This document shows, piece after piece, positions 17,196 through 26,099 of a DNA stretch of 64,000 nt. Made by a program: the position numbers and the translations under genes. Numbering within the stretch: the stretch's first letter is position 1; each line of letters opens with the position of its first letter. The notes under the pieces are model-generated. The model worked only from the letters and a program-made list of their open reading frames with translations. It made no database searches and had not been told where the DNA came from. The stretch is from Paraburkholderia sp. BCC1885 (lineage in GTDB: Bacteria > Pseudomonadota > Gammaproteobacteria > Burkholderiales > Burkholderiaceae): the NCBI RefSeq assembly GCF_900996235.1, contig NZ_CAAJGM010000111.1, positions 124,001 to 188,000 on the forward strand. The letters are read 5' to 3'.

Positions 17196-18185
17196 TCAGC
17201 CCGTGCTTTCGTCCGAGGCCCAACGCTCTTCACGGACCACGCGTTCGAGCGCCAGTTCGAACATCGCGCGGCCGCGATTCGCCACTTCCGCCAGATAGCG
17301 ATGCAGCGCGGCATCGGCCGGTGTGCGCGACATGCAGTCATCGCTGTACTGCTCGAACGACGATAACTGCCGTATCAGATCGGCCAGATGACGCGGACAT
17401 TCGCAGGCGATGGTCGACGAGCGCCCGGCAATCGCCGCGAGATTTTCGTCGGAATAACGGCGCGGTGTGCGCGCGTACATCTCGACCGCATCGCGCGGCT
17501 GCGTGGCGGGCGACAGGTCACGCAGAATCTGCACGGCCAGCGCGGTTTCGAGCGGCTCGCGATAGACCCGCACGCCCGCATAACGCAGCGCATTCACGCT
17601 GTGCTGCGTGCCGAACGCGTAGACCACGGCGACCACCTTGGCATGACAGGTCTCGCCGAGCGCCAGCACCGCCTGCACGAGTTCTTCCTGCAGCGAGGCC
17701 ATGTGAATCACCAGCGCGTCGGTTTTTTGCGGCTGCGCCTGCGCTTCCTTGAGGTCGTCGAAGACGGTGAGCCTTGGCTGGTTCGCGGATTGCAAAGCCG
17801 GCAGGTCCGCGCGCAGGCGCCGCGCCAGCGCCGTGCCGACGATAACCAGCGTCGAGGCCGAGACATCGTCGGCGGGATCGGGCGGCAATGCTGCCTCGGC
17901 GGCCTCGGCATAGGTGAGCGCGAGGCGCTCCAGTTGATCGAGTTCGAGCCGCGCGATCGAGCCGATCGCATGGCCGCGCTCGACCAGCTTTTTCAGCAGG
18001 GTCAGGCGCTGCACATCCTGAGACGAATAAAGGCGTTGCCCCGAGGCGCTCTTGGGCGGCGACACGACCCCATAGCGCCGCTCCCAGATCCGCAAGGTGG
18101 TGACGGGCATGCGCGCAAGGCGCGCGGCCGCGCCGCTTCGATAACAGGGAACGCGGGCTTGATCTTCTTCGCTGGCGGCTGGCAT
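17196..18185 (-). CDS. MerR-family regulator with C-terminal cobalamin-domain-like region
   Basis: 329 residues. The MerR winged helix is near residues 14-80 (YRSGAAARLARMPVTTLRIWERRYG, SASGQRLYSSQDVQRL). The C-terminal half (about 115-215) resembles the vitamin B12-binding-like fold of CarH/LitR regulators, but the cobalamin-ligand motif DxHxxG is not visible, so B12 sensing is doubtful. ATG 18185 is preferred; extension to a TTG at 18251 is possible. Divergent from an MFS transporter across a 24-bp near-palindrome, which is its likely operator and makes the transporter the likely target. Confidence 0.82.
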   Translation of the reverse strand: MPAASEEDQARVPCYRSGAAARLARMPVTTLRIWERRYGVVSPPKSASGQRLYSSQDVQRLTLLKKLVERGHAIGSIARLELDQLERLALTYAEAAEAALPPDPADDVSASTLVIVGTALARRLRADLPALQSANQPRLTVFDDLKEAQAQPQKTDALVIHMASLQEELVQAVLALGETCHAKVVAVVYAFGTQHSVNALRYAGVRVYREPLETALAVQILRDLSPATQPRDAVEMYARTPRRYSDENLAAIAGRSSTIACECPRHLADLIRQLSSFEQYSDDCMSRTPADAALHRYLAEVANRGRAMFELALERVVREERWASDESTG

Positions 18186-18293
18186 GGTGAGGAATACGTC
18201 TTGGGAAAGGACGGCGGGATCATTCACGGCAGGTCGTATCTGACGCAGCAACGAATCGGTTAGATCCCATTTTAAGACTCACCCTGGATACAA

Positions 18294-18317
18294 ATAAACG
18301 TCAAATTCGACGTTTAT
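18294..18317. promoter_or_regulatory. 24-bp near-palindrome, probable MerR operator
   Basis: ATAAACGTC at 18294-18302 and GACGTTTAT at 18309-18317 form perfect 9-bp arms around AAATTC. It lies in the 302-bp gap between the MerR gene and the MFS gene, closer to the regulator. MerR proteins bind such dyads within elongated promoter spacers. The rest of the gap shows no other gene. Confidence 0.65.
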
Positions 18318-18487
18318 CGAGTCAATTGCGTTTCATTCTGCGCTCGCCCGGCAGCAGCGTCGCTCGCGCGAGCCGTTCTCCGTGTTCGTCCGCATTGCGA
18401 GCGCATCGCGCCCCGTGCCACATTACGCCAGCATTAGTCGCCCGCTCGACGGTCAACTTTACAAAACATTCAGAACAAGAGGCGCGC

Positions 18488-19900
18488 ATGTCCACACCGC
18501 GCATGTCCACACAAAAAGCAGCGGAAATCGCTGCCCGGTTTGACCGCTTGCCCCCTTCCCGAACCGTCTGGACCATGGTCATCCTGATCTCGTTTGGCGG
18601 CGTGTTCGAGTTCTACGATCTGTTCTTCACCGGCTATGTGGCGCCCGGGATGGTCGAGTCCGGCCTGTTCAAGCCGCAATCGCTAGGCTTTTTCGCGGCG
18701 CTGCAGCCGCTCGCGGTGGCCGGCTTCGGCACCTTCGTATTCGCCACCTTCGCGGGCCTGTGGATCGGCACCGTCGCGTTCGGCTTCGTGGCGGACCGCT
18801 TCGGGCGGCGTGTCGTGTTCACGTGGTCGCTGCTCTGGTACATGGTCTGCACCGTCATCATGGCTTTCCAGACCTCGGGCTTCGCGCTCGACATCTGGCG
18901 GCTCATCGCCGGCATCGGCATTGGCGTGGAGCTGGTCACCATCGATACCTACATCTCCGAATTGATCCCGAGCGGCGAGCGCGGCCGCGCCTATGCGGTC
19001 AATCAGTTCATCACGTTCGCGGTGGTGCCGGTGGTGGCGTTTCTCGCCTATGCGCTCAAAGGCACGCAGCCGCTCGGCCTCGAATACTGGCGCGTGGTCA
19101 TTCTGATCGGCTCGGTGGGCGCGGTCGTCGTGTGGATCCTGCGCCGCAAGATCCCCGAAAGCCCGCGCTGGCTCGCGCGGCATGGCCGCATCGACGAAGC
19201 CGAGCACATCGTCGCCGAGATCGAACGGCGGGTGGCGGCCGAAAAAGGCGTGGCCTTGCCCGCCCCGCAGCCGGTCTCGCCCGAGCAGGCCGGCACCGGT
19301 TCGTACCGCGAGATTTTCGGGCCGCGCTACCGGACCCGCACGATCTTGCTGTCGATTTTCAACATGGCTCAGGTGATCGGCTTCTATGGTTTCGCCGCCT
19401 GGGTGCCCACACTGCTGATTCATCGCGGCATCCACGTGACGGCGAGCCTGGGCTATGCCTTCGTGATTGCCATTGCCAATCCGTTCGGGCCGCTGCTGGG
19501 CGTCTGGTTCGCCGACAAGCTCGAACGCAAGACGCAGATCTGCGGCGGCCTGATTACGATGGCGGTGGTGATCGCGGTGTTCTCGCAGACCTCCGCGCCG
19601 TGGCTGCTGATCGTGCTAGGCGTGCTGTTCACGCTCGCCGCGAACATCATGTCCTACGCGTATCACGGCTACCAGGCCGAGCTGTTCCCGACGCGCGTGC
19701 GGGCGCGGGCCATCGGCTTCGTCTATTCGTGGAGCCGGATTTCCGCCGCGTTCGCCGGCCTCGCGATCGGCATTCTGCTGCATGGCTACGGGGTGGCGGG
19801 TGTGGCGGTGTTTATCGGCGTGTCGATGCTGGTCGGGATCGGCATGATCTTGCTGGGACCCTCGACGCGCGGGTTGTCGCTCGAGACCATCAATCATTGA
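18488..19900 (+). CDS. MFS transporter, metabolite:H+ symporter type
   Basis: About 470 residues, 12 predicted membrane helices. Signature loops: ADRFGRRVVF after helix 2, RIGIG-like GIGIGVELVTIDTYISELIP in helix 4-5, and RARAIGFVYSWSRISAAFAG in the second half; a polar central loop carries PESPRWLA. This pattern is found in sugar-porter and aromatic-acid symporter relatives, so uptake of an organic acid or similar nutrient is inferred. ATG 18488 is used; a second ATG at 18503 begins the second copy of a 15-bp duplication (MSTPR MSTQK), so the true start is ambiguous. Divergent MerR gene is the likely regulator. Confidence 0.88.
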   Translation: MSTPRMSTQKAAEIAARFDRLPPSRTVWTMVILISFGGVFEFYDLFFTGYVAPGMVESGLFKPQSLGFFAALQPLAVAGFGTFVFATFAGLWIGTVAFGFVADRFGRRVVFTWSLLWYMVCTVIMAFQTSGFALDIWRLIAGIGIGVELVTIDTYISELIPSGERGRAYAVNQFITFAVVPVVAFLAYALKGTQPLGLEYWRVVILIGSVGAVVVWILRRKIPESPRWLARHGRIDEAEHIVAEIERRVAAEKGVALPAPQPVSPEQAGTGSYREIFGPRYRTRTILLSIFNMAQVIGFYGFAAWVPTLLIHRGIHVTASLGYAFVIAIANPFGPLLGVWFADKLERKTQICGGLITMAVVIAVFSQTSAPWLLIVLGVLFTLAANIMSYAYHGYQAELFPTRVRARAIGFVYSWSRISAAFAGLAIGILLHGYGVAGVAVFIGVSMLVGIGMILLGPSTRGLSLETINH

Positions 19901-19921
19901 GTCACCCAATGAGCCGCCCCA

Positions 19922-19945
19922 AAAAGAAAGGCCCAGCGACGGGCC
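19922..19945 (-). terminator. Possible leftward terminator
   Basis: Read leftward: GGCCC, 6-nt loop, GGGCC, then TTTCTTTTT. It lies downstream of a short leftward open frame (19959-20093) and of the convergent MFS gene. Orientation suits the small frame, not the MFS gene. Confidence 0.45.
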
Positions 19946-19958
19946 GGGCCTGCAAAGG

Positions 19959-20093
19959 TTACCCTGCGGCGAAGGCCAAGGGCAACTGGACGTGACAACG
20001 GGCAATACCGGTTCCGTCGAGCGCTGCGTCCAGGGTCCGGCGGAAGCCATCAATGTATTCAGTCTGTCTTAAAGGGACCTTAAGCTCGCGCAT
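19959..20093 (-). CDS. Possible 44-residue protein, unknown
   Basis: Short open frame starting MRELKVPLRQTEYIDGFRRT and ending LPLAFAAG. AAGG lies upstream of ATG 20093 and a terminator-like hairpin follows on the same strand. The amino-acid composition looks protein-like rather than random for this GC content. I do not recognise a family; an in-frame ATG at 20108 would add five residues. Confidence 0.4.
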   Translation of the reverse strand: MRELKVPLRQTEYIDGFRRTLDAALDGTGIARCHVQLPLAFAAG

Positions 20094-20226
20094 TACGTTG
20101 CCTTGCATTGCATGGCGCCTGCGCCCGTTCCAAAGCGGCAATCGGGGATGCGATGCATAATCGCCGGATCGTGCTCACGTTCGTGCGCGCGCCACCCACC
20201 GGACCTCCCCCCATGGACACGCTGTG

Positions 20227-20415
20227 ATGACGGAACGTGAAAGCGCAATAGCAGGCACGGTGGTCCCGGACGAGGCCCGCGCGCATCCAGACCGGGCGTC
20301 TGAAGCCATGCGCCGGACCGTGTGGGTGATCGTGCTGACGCTGCCGGTGACGATCGTCGCGCTGGCGATCGCGTTTGAAATATTCGGCCTCGTATTGCGT
20401 CTGCTTGCGCTGTGA
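20227..20415 (+). CDS. Small single-span membrane protein, unknown
   Basis: 62 residues: polar N-terminal 30 residues followed by one strongly hydrophobic helix (TVWVIVLTLPVTIVALAIAF and onward to the end). GTG at 20224 directly precedes the ATG used. No strong ribosome-binding site. Unknown function; kept because the helix is convincing and the frame is isolated. Confidence 0.4.
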   Translation: MTERESAIAGTVVPDEARAHPDRASEAMRRTVWVIVLTLPVTIVALAIAFEIFGLVLRLLAL

Positions 20416-20519
20416 TCTGCCGCTTTGATCTGCCGCCTTGATCTGTCCGGCCCCCACAGGCGGTGCGGCGAGGCAGGCCGTCCTCGTCAGCGAAAAACCG
20501 CCGCCGTGTGCCGGCGATC

Positions 20520-21395
20520 CTAGTCCTCGAAACGCAGTTCCGCGTCGATCTGCTGACCGAGCGCCAGCCGCGCGCCAAATCCCGAGGACACAATCGCGTT
20601 CTGGCCAAACGTCAACGCGCCATCGAGTCGTGCATTGCCGCGGTAGGCGCTCATGGTGTCGAGCGGCTCGTTCGGCCACTGCGGATCGGGTGCGCCGCTG
20701 TCCTGATCGATGGAAGGCATCGGGCAACGCGCGCACGGCTTGACGAGATGAAGCTGCGCCGTGCCGTCGGCCGTCCAGACGGTCAGGCTCTCCACATAAT
20801 CTTCGTGGTAGGCGTCGATGCCCGTGAATACCAGGTTGGGCCGGAACCGGTTCATCGGAATCGACGGCGCACCTTTGCCCGTCAGGCGCCGGTTCAGATC
20901 GGCAAGCGAGGCCTCGCCGATCACCAGCAACGGGAAGCCGTCGGCAAACTGGGTGATGGCTTCGATATCGCCGGTCCACAGCGGATCCACCACCCGCCGC
21001 ACCGCCGGGTCGAAGCGCACGAGCCGCGCCGGCACGCCGAGGAAGGTCGAAAACCAGGCCTCGGTTTGCGGCCCCGTATCGAATGCCGACATGGCGTCGC
21101 GCCACACTCTGGTCTCGATCAGCGCCGGCCGCCCGAGCGCCGTCACCGCGAGCGGCGTGCGCAACTCCGGCATGCCAGGCGCCGCGACGATCAGGTCGCC
21201 GTTGCCCTCATCCAGCGCAACGCGAATCAGCGCGAGGCGCCCATGAGAGCGTTGCGTCAACATGAGCCCGTCGCGATCGACCACCATCCAGTTGCGGTCG
21301 TATTCGAGACCTGTCTCCAGAAGCCGGGCCTCGTTCAAGGCGATTCCCGCGCACGATTTGATCGGATAAATATTTAGACCGCTGACAGCTGGCAT
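20520..21395 (-). CDS. MOSC-domain protein (YcbX-like)
   Basis: 291 residues. MOSC N-terminal beta-barrel domain (about 1-110: YPIKSCAGIALNEARL, YDRNWMVVDRDG) followed by the MOSC domain with MNRFRPNLVF, the Cys-containing KPCARCPM, and C-terminal FGQNAIVSSG. MOSC proteins are molybdenum-cofactor sulfurases or N-hydroxylated-base reductases such as YcbX and mARC. The conserved cysteine in CARC (near 226-229) is the expected Mo ligand. No ferredoxin domain at the C-terminus, so a separate electron donor would be needed. Confidence 0.9.
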   Translation of the reverse strand: MPAVSGLNIYPIKSCAGIALNEARLLETGLEYDRNWMVVDRDGLMLTQRSHGRLALIRVALDEGNGDLIVAAPGMPELRTPLAVTALGRPALIETRVWRDAMSAFDTGPQTEAWFSTFLGVPARLVRFDPAVRRVVDPLWTGDIEAITQFADGFPLLVIGEASLADLNRRLTGKGAPSIPMNRFRPNLVFTGIDAYHEDYVESLTVWTADGTAQLHLVKPCARCPMPSIDQDSGAPDPQWPNEPLDTMSAYRGNARLDGALTFGQNAIVSSGFGARLALGQQIDAELRFED

Positions 21396-21696
21396 GGCGA
21401 GTGGATTTTGTTATGGGCTTTCAGGACGGATTGTATTGCGAACTATAGTAATCCGCTTGACGGCCAAAATAGCCGTTTTGCTGCGCATTCCGCCATCCGG
21501 CTCATTACGCTTTGTTAACGAAACCGGGTCAGCTTTATTCCCGGGCTTCCAGCCACGCGGGGCGCCGACACGCGGCGGTCGCGAGCGGGCTTTACAATCG
21601 GCCGCACCGTCCCACGGCGCTTGGACGTAAAATCCGAAATCCGCCGGGCTGCTCTTATAGAAGAATCCTTACCATCACTCAAACAGGAAATTCATT
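21396..21696. promoter_or_regulatory. MOSC/glcG divergent intergenic region
   Basis: About 300 bp between divergent starts; it must hold both promoters. A short dyad ACGGC/GCCGT followed by T residues lies around 21460-21480. No gene is seen and no operator can be assigned. Confidence 0.45.
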
Positions 21697-22101
21697 ATGC
21701 TGACGAAACCCGTGTTGTCCGTGGTCGAAACGACGAAGATTCTCGATGCCGCGCGCGCCGAGGCCGAAAAGAACAAGTGGGCAGTCACCATCGCGGTGGT
21801 CGACGACGGCGGCCATCTGCTGAGCTTGCTGCGTCTGGACGGCTGCGCGCCGGTGGGCGCCCACATCGCCCCCGAGAAAGCGCGTACCGCGGCGCTCGGC
21901 CGGCGCGAATCGAAGGCCTATGAAGACATGATCAACAATGGCCGCACCGCGTTCCTGAGCGCACCGCTCGCGGGCGTGCTCGAAGGCGGCGTGCCGGTGA
22001 TCGTCGACGGCCAGGTGGTGGGCGCGGTGGGCGTGTCCGGCGTCAAGGCCGATCAGGACGCGCTGGTGGCCAAGGCAGGCGCTGCCGCGCTGAACGCCTG
22101 A
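21697..22101 (+). CDS. glcG: GlcG/HbpS-family protein
   Basis: 134 residues covering one GlcG/HbpS (DUF336) domain: AVTIAVVDDGGHLLSLLRLDG, ARTAALGRRES, and GGVPVIVDGQVVGAVGVSG. Members bind haem or small ligands; GlcG itself is a protein of unknown exact role in glycolate operons. AGGAAA precedes ATG 21697. It lies 157 bp before malate synthase G, as glcG does in glc operons, which supports the symbol. Confidence 0.9.
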   Translation: MLTKPVLSVVETTKILDAARAEAEKNKWAVTIAVVDDGGHLLSLLRLDGCAPVGAHIAPEKARTAALGRRESKAYEDMINNGRTAFLSAPLAGVLEGGVPVIVDGQVVGAVGVSGVKADQDALVAKAGAAALNA

Positions 22102-22258
22102 GCAGCGTCGCTCGGCGCCCTGACCGGCCAACTGTATGACCCGAGCGATGAGCGCGATACCCCTGCGTCGGCGCAATAATCAATTGAAGTAAACACAGCA
22201 AATGAAGGAACAGGCCGGTGGCCCCACACCGGCCCAGCCCAATCAGATGGAGCAGTCC

Positions 22259-24433
22259 ATGACTCAAATGACCAAGCGAAGCGGACTGCAGGTAGCCGCG
22301 AATCTCGACCAGTTCATCGAACAGGAAGCCCTGCCCGGCACCGGTGTCGATAGCGCAGCGTTCTGGGCCGGATTCGACGCGCTGGTGCACGACCTCGCGC
22401 CGAAAAACCGCGCCTTGCTGGCCGAGCGCGACCGCCTGCAGACCGAACTCGACCAATGGCATCGCGCCCATCCGGGCCCGGTGCGCGACCTGCCCGCTTA
22501 CCGCAGCTTCCTCGAAAGCATCGGCTATCTGGTGCCGGCGCCGGCCCGCGTCACGGCCACAACCGATCACGTGGATACCGAAATCGCCGAACAGGCCGGC
22601 CCGCAGCTCGTCGTGCCGCTGTCGAACCAGCGCTATGCCCTGAACGCCGCCAATGCGCGCTGGGGCAGCCTGTACGACGCGCTGTATGGCACGGATGCGA
22701 TTCCCGAAACCGACGGCGCAGAGAAACAGGCCGGCTTCAATCCGGTGCGCGGCGCACGCGTGATCGCCCGCGCCCGCGCCTTCCTCGACGAAGCCGCGCC
22801 GCTCGCGCACGGCTCGCATGCGGACGCCACCCGCTATAGCGTCGAAAACGGCCAGCTCGTCGTGGCATTGAAGAACGGCGCCACGGCGCTAAAGACGGCC
22901 GCGCAATTCATCGGCTATCAAGGTGAAGAAGCAGCGCCCTCGGCCATCCTGCTCAAGCACAACGGCCTGCACTTCGAAATCCAGATCGACGCCGGCGACT
23001 CGATCGGCAAGACCGACGCGGCGCACGTCAAGGACGTGCTGATGGAAGCGGCGGTGAGCACGATCATCGACTGCGAAGACTCGGTGGCCGCCGTGGATGC
23101 GGACGACAAGGTCCAGCTCTATCGCAACTGGCTGGGCCTGATGAACGGCACGCTGACCGAAGAGGTCACGAAAAACGGCAAGACCTTCACGCGCCGTCTG
23201 AACCCCGACCGCGTCTACACCGCCGCGAACGGCACGGCGCCGGTCGTGCTGCATGGCCGCTCGCTGCTGTTCATCCGCAACGTCGGTCATCTGATGACCA
23301 ATCCGGCTGTCCTCACCAAAGACGGCCACGAGATTCCCGAAGGCATTCTCGACGCGGTGGTCACCACGCTGTGCGCGCTGCACGATCGCAAGCACAGCCT
23401 GAATTCGCGCACCGGCTCGGTATATATCGTCAAGCCGAAGATGCACGGCCCGGCTGAAGTGGCGTTCGCCAGCGAGCTGTTCGCGCGCGTCGAAGACCTG
23501 CTTGGTCTCGAACGCAATGCCATCAAGATGGGCATCATGGACGAGGAGCGCCGCACCAGCGTCAACCTCGCCGCGTGTATTGCCGAAGCCTCGGCGCGGG
23601 TCGCGTTCATCAACACCGGCTTCCTCGACCGCACTGGCGACGAGATGCACACCGCCATGCAGGCCGGCCCGATGCTGCGCAAGGGCGACATGAAGTCGAC
23701 CGCGTGGATCGGCGCTTACGAGCGCAGCAACGTGCTGGTGGGTCTCGCTGCGGGTCTGCGGGGCCGCGCGCAGATCGGCAAGGGCATGTGGGCCATGCCG
23801 GATCTGATGCACGCCATGCTCGAACAGAAGATCGCGCATCCGAAGGCCGGCGCCAACACCGCATGGGTGCCCTCGCCCACCGCGGCGACGCTGCACGCAC
23901 TGCACTATCACCAGGTGGACGTGCAGGCGGTGCAAAAGGAACTGGAGAAAATCGATCTCGCCGGCGTGCGCGACGAACTGCTGAACGGCCTGCTGACGAT
24001 CCCGGTGGTCGAAGCCGCCAAATGGAGCGACGACGAAATCCGCCAGGAAGTCGAGAACAACGCGCAGGGCATTCTCGGTTACGTGGTGCGCTGGGTGGAT
24101 CAGGGCGTCGGCTGTTCGAAGGTGCCGGACATTCACAACGTGGGCCTGATGGAAGACCGCGCCACGCTGCGCATCTCCAGCCAGCACATTGCGAACTGGC
24201 TGTATCACGGCGTGGTGACGCGCGAGCTGGTCGAAGAAACCTTCAGGCGCATGGCCAAGGTGGTCGACGAGCAGAACGCCGGCGACCCGCACTATCAGCC
24301 GATGGCGCCGGGCTTCGATACGATCGCCTTCAAGGCAGCCCAGGCACTCGTGTTCGAAGGACGCGAGCAACCGAGCGGTTACACGGAACCGCTGCTGCAC
24401 AAGTTCCGGCTCGAGGTGAAGGCCAAGGCCTGA
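22259..24433 (+). CDS. glcB: Malate synthase G
   Basis: 724 residues, condenses glyoxylate with acetyl-CoA to malate; full family length (E. coli 723). Visible: [100 protein letters not shown] and [23 protein letters not shown] 22259 has GGAG upstream; the frame opens at 22202 but the extra residues are unlike the family. Works in glycolate/glyoxylate use, and GlcG precedes it. A strong terminator follows. Confidence 0.97.
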   Translation: MTQMTKRSGLQVAANLDQFIEQEALPGTGVDSAAFWAGFDALVHDLAPKNRALLAERDRLQTELDQWHRAHPGPVRDLPAYRSFLESIGYLVPAPARVTATTDHVDTEIAEQAGPQLVVPLSNQRYALNAANARWGSLYDALYGTDAIPETDGAEKQAGFNPVRGARVIARARAFLDEAAPLAHGSHADATRYSVENGQLVVALKNGATALKTAAQFIGYQGEEAAPSAILLKHNGLHFEIQIDAGDSIGKTDAAHVKDVLMEAAVSTIIDCEDSVAAVDADDKVQLYRNWLGLMNGTLTEEVTKNGKTFTRRLNPDRVYTAANGTAPVVLHGRSLLFIRNVGHLMTNPAVLTKDGHEIPEGILDAVVTTLCALHDRKHSLNSRTGSVYIVKPKMHGPAEVAFASELFARVEDLLGLERNAIKMGIMDEERRTSVNLAACIAEASARVAFINTGFLDRTGDEMHTAMQAGPMLRKGDMKSTAWIGAYERSNVLVGLAAGLRGRAQIGKGMWAMPDLMHAMLEQKIAHPKAGANTAWVPSPTAATLHALHYHQVDVQAVQKELEKIDLAGVRDELLNGLLTIPVVEAAKWSDDEIRQEVENNAQGILGYVVRWVDQGVGCSKVPDIHNVGLMEDRATLRISSQHIANWLYHGVVTRELVEETFRRMAKVVDEQNAGDPHYQPMAPGFDTIAFKAAQALVFEGREQPSGYTEPLLHKFRLEVKAKA

Positions 24434-24462
24434 ACCTGAATCGCCATGCTGGACGGCAGAAA

Positions 24463-24533
24463 CTCGCGGGCAGAGGCTCTGCCCGCGAGGCGATTACGGA
24501 GCGAGGCGCCTCACGCCTCGCTCCGTTTTTTTT
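24463..24533 (+). terminator. Double-hairpin terminator after glcB
   Basis: Two consecutive structures. First, 13-bp arms CTCGCGGGCAGAG and CTCTGCCCGCGAG (24463-24475 and 24477-24489). Second, 13-bp arms ACGGAGCGAGGCG and CGCCTCGCTCCGT (24496-24508 and 24514-24526) followed by eight T residues, a textbook intrinsic terminator. The T-run abuts the convergent galU stop. Confidence 0.92.
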
Positions 24534-25426
24534 CAGGCAGCGGCCGCCGTGAGATGCAGCGGCAGATAGCTTTGCAGATACTCCTCGAACTCCGCCTTCA
24601 CTTCCGGATGGCGCAGCGCGAATTCGACCGTGGCCTTCAGATAGCCTAGCTTGCTGCCGCAATCGAAACGCGTGCCGAAGTAGCGATACGCCAGCACCTG
24701 CTCTTCCGACAGCAACGATTGCACCGCATCGGTCAACTGCAGTTCGCCGCCCGCGCCCGGCTTGAGCGAGCGAATATGCTTGAAGATGGTCGGCATCAGC
24801 ACGTAGCGGCCCACCACGCCGAGATTCGACGGCGCCTTGTCCGGCGCCGGTTTTTCGATGATGCCGGACAGCTTGATCACGTCCTCTTCCCACTCGCGGC
24901 CATCCACCACGCCATAGGAACGGCTGTCTTCGCGCGCGATGGTTTCCACGCCGATCACCGAGCTGTGATAGTGATTGAAGACGTCCACGAGTTGCTTCAT
25001 CACCGGCTGCGTGCTGTGCAACAGGTCGTCGGCGAGAATCACCGCAAACGGGCTGTCGCCCACCAGTTTCTCCGCGCACAGCACGGCATGGCCAAGGCCC
25101 AGCGCCGTCGCCTGACGCACGTAGAAACAGTCCACATTGGCGGGCTTGATGCTGCGCACCAGATCCAGCAACTGTTCCTTGCCGCGCGCTTCGAGTTCGG
25201 CTTCGATCTCGTATGACTTGTCGAAGTGGTCCTCGATCGCGCGCTTGCTGCGGCCCGTGACGAAGATCATTTCGGTGATGCCCGCCGCAATCGCCTCTTC
25301 CACGGCGTACTGGATCAGCGGCTTGTCGACGATGGGCAGCATTTCCTTGGGACTGGCCTTGGTGGCCGGCAGGAACCGCGTCCCGAGACCTGCGACCGGA
25401 AACACGGCTTTGGTGACTTTCAGCAT
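24533..25426 (-). CDS. galU: UTP-glucose-1-phosphate uridylyltransferase (BceT position)
   Basis: 297 residues, makes UDP-glucose from UTP and glucose 1-phosphate. Nucleotide-binding [16 protein letters not shown] and [12 protein letters not shown] at the N-terminus; later LADDLL, SYGVVDG, EKP and [13 protein letters not shown]-glucose feeds the exopolysaccharide directly, as UDP-glucuronate after BceC, and as UDP-galactose elsewhere. It sits at the edge of the polysaccharide locus exactly where bceT lies in cepacian clusters. ATG 25426 is preferred over 25435 because GGGA is correctly spaced. Confidence 0.95.
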   Translation of the reverse strand: MLKVTKAVFPVAGLGTRFLPATKASPKEMLPIVDKPLIQYAVEEAIAAGITEMIFVTGRSKRAIEDHFDKSYEIEAELEARGKEQLLDLVRSIKPANVDCFYVRQATALGLGHAVLCAEKLVGDSPFAVILADDLLHSTQPVMKQLVDVFNHYHSSVIGVETIAREDSRSYGVVDGREWEEDVIKLSGIIEKPAPDKAPSNLGVVGRYVLMPTIFKHIRSLKPGAGGELQLTDAVQSLLSEEQVLAYRYFGTRFDCGSKLGYLKATVEFALRHPEVKAEFEEYLQSYLPLHLTAAAA

Positions 25427-25692
25427 GGTATGCATTCCCACATCGGTTGATGAACGTGTGCGGTTCGCCCGTCGGGGAGTGCTGCATGCCGTCCGAAAGG
25501 CGCCGGATTAAGTTGGTCGAAAGGGTCGTTAAAATCTAATTCAGGTTTCGACAAAATTAAAGTTATTCGTCTGAAAAAATAATCATTGCGTGGATTGATT
25601 GGCGCCGCGCAGTTTTACAGGAAACAATTACGGATAAAACGTATGCGCCGCCGTAACATTTACGTGCCGGCGCCGCGCCACCGCTGCTCACC

Positions 25693-25848
25693 TCACGCAG
25701 CGCCTTCTTCGTTTTCGTCGCTGGGCGGCAGTTTGCCTCGCGTCATCCGGAAGCGGCCGATCGGCTCGTTGCGCAGCGCCTCGCGGTAAGCCGAAGCGGC
25801 GATCAGGATCAGGAGCACGGCAATGCCGGCGAGTACATGCAGGTTCAT
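25693..25848 (-). CDS. Small membrane protein, unknown
   Basis: 51 residues. One hydrophobic helix at 4-20 (HVLAGIAVLLILIAASA) followed by a charged cytoplasmic tail ending PPSDENEEGAA. Strong GGTGGAG ribosome-binding site precedes ATG 25848. It lies upstream of galU on the same strand and divergent from the bceS acyltransferase, inside the polysaccharide locus. No family recognised. An AT-rich regulatory stretch with the shared 16-mer lies 45 bp upstream. Confidence 0.65.
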   Translation of the reverse strand: MNLHVLAGIAVLLILIAASAYREALRNEPIGRFRMTRGKLPPSDENEEGAA

Positions 25849-25892
25849 GACTCCACCTCTGGTCTGAAGATTCAGACACCCAAATTATCACG

Positions 25893-25908
25893 AAAAAATC
25901 GGCAAATA
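25893..25908 (+). promoter_or_regulatory. Shared 16-mer, copy in bceS / small-protein promoter region
   Basis: AAAAAATCGGCAAATA here is identical to the reverse complement of 52201-52216 in the bceB-bceA gap. It lies in an AT-rich divergent promoter region between the 51-residue protein and bceS. The following ATTC continues into similarity with 34021-34037. Function as a protein-binding site is inference. Confidence 0.45.
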
Positions 25909-26099
25909 ATTCCCCGGAAAACTCATATTGCATCTGATTACATATAGAAACATTTTTGATTTGCTCGCGCGCTGAGATGTCATTTTTTATCCATTTTTTT
26001 GCTCCGGCACTGCTCTAGGATAGGCATGCGGCTGTAGGCGCGGATTGCGCCGTGCGCCGCCGCTTTTAGTTCACTTATCCGAATCAGAGAGGACCGCGC

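Noticed and set aside
18326..18487. N-terminal extension of the MFS transporter
   Set aside because: The open frame continues but lacks transporter features and would swallow the likely promoter; ATG 18488 fits the family start.
20080..21105. Long leftward frame overlapping the MOSC gene
   Set aside because: It lies out of frame over the well-supported MOSC protein, is very Arg-rich and has no recognisable domain.
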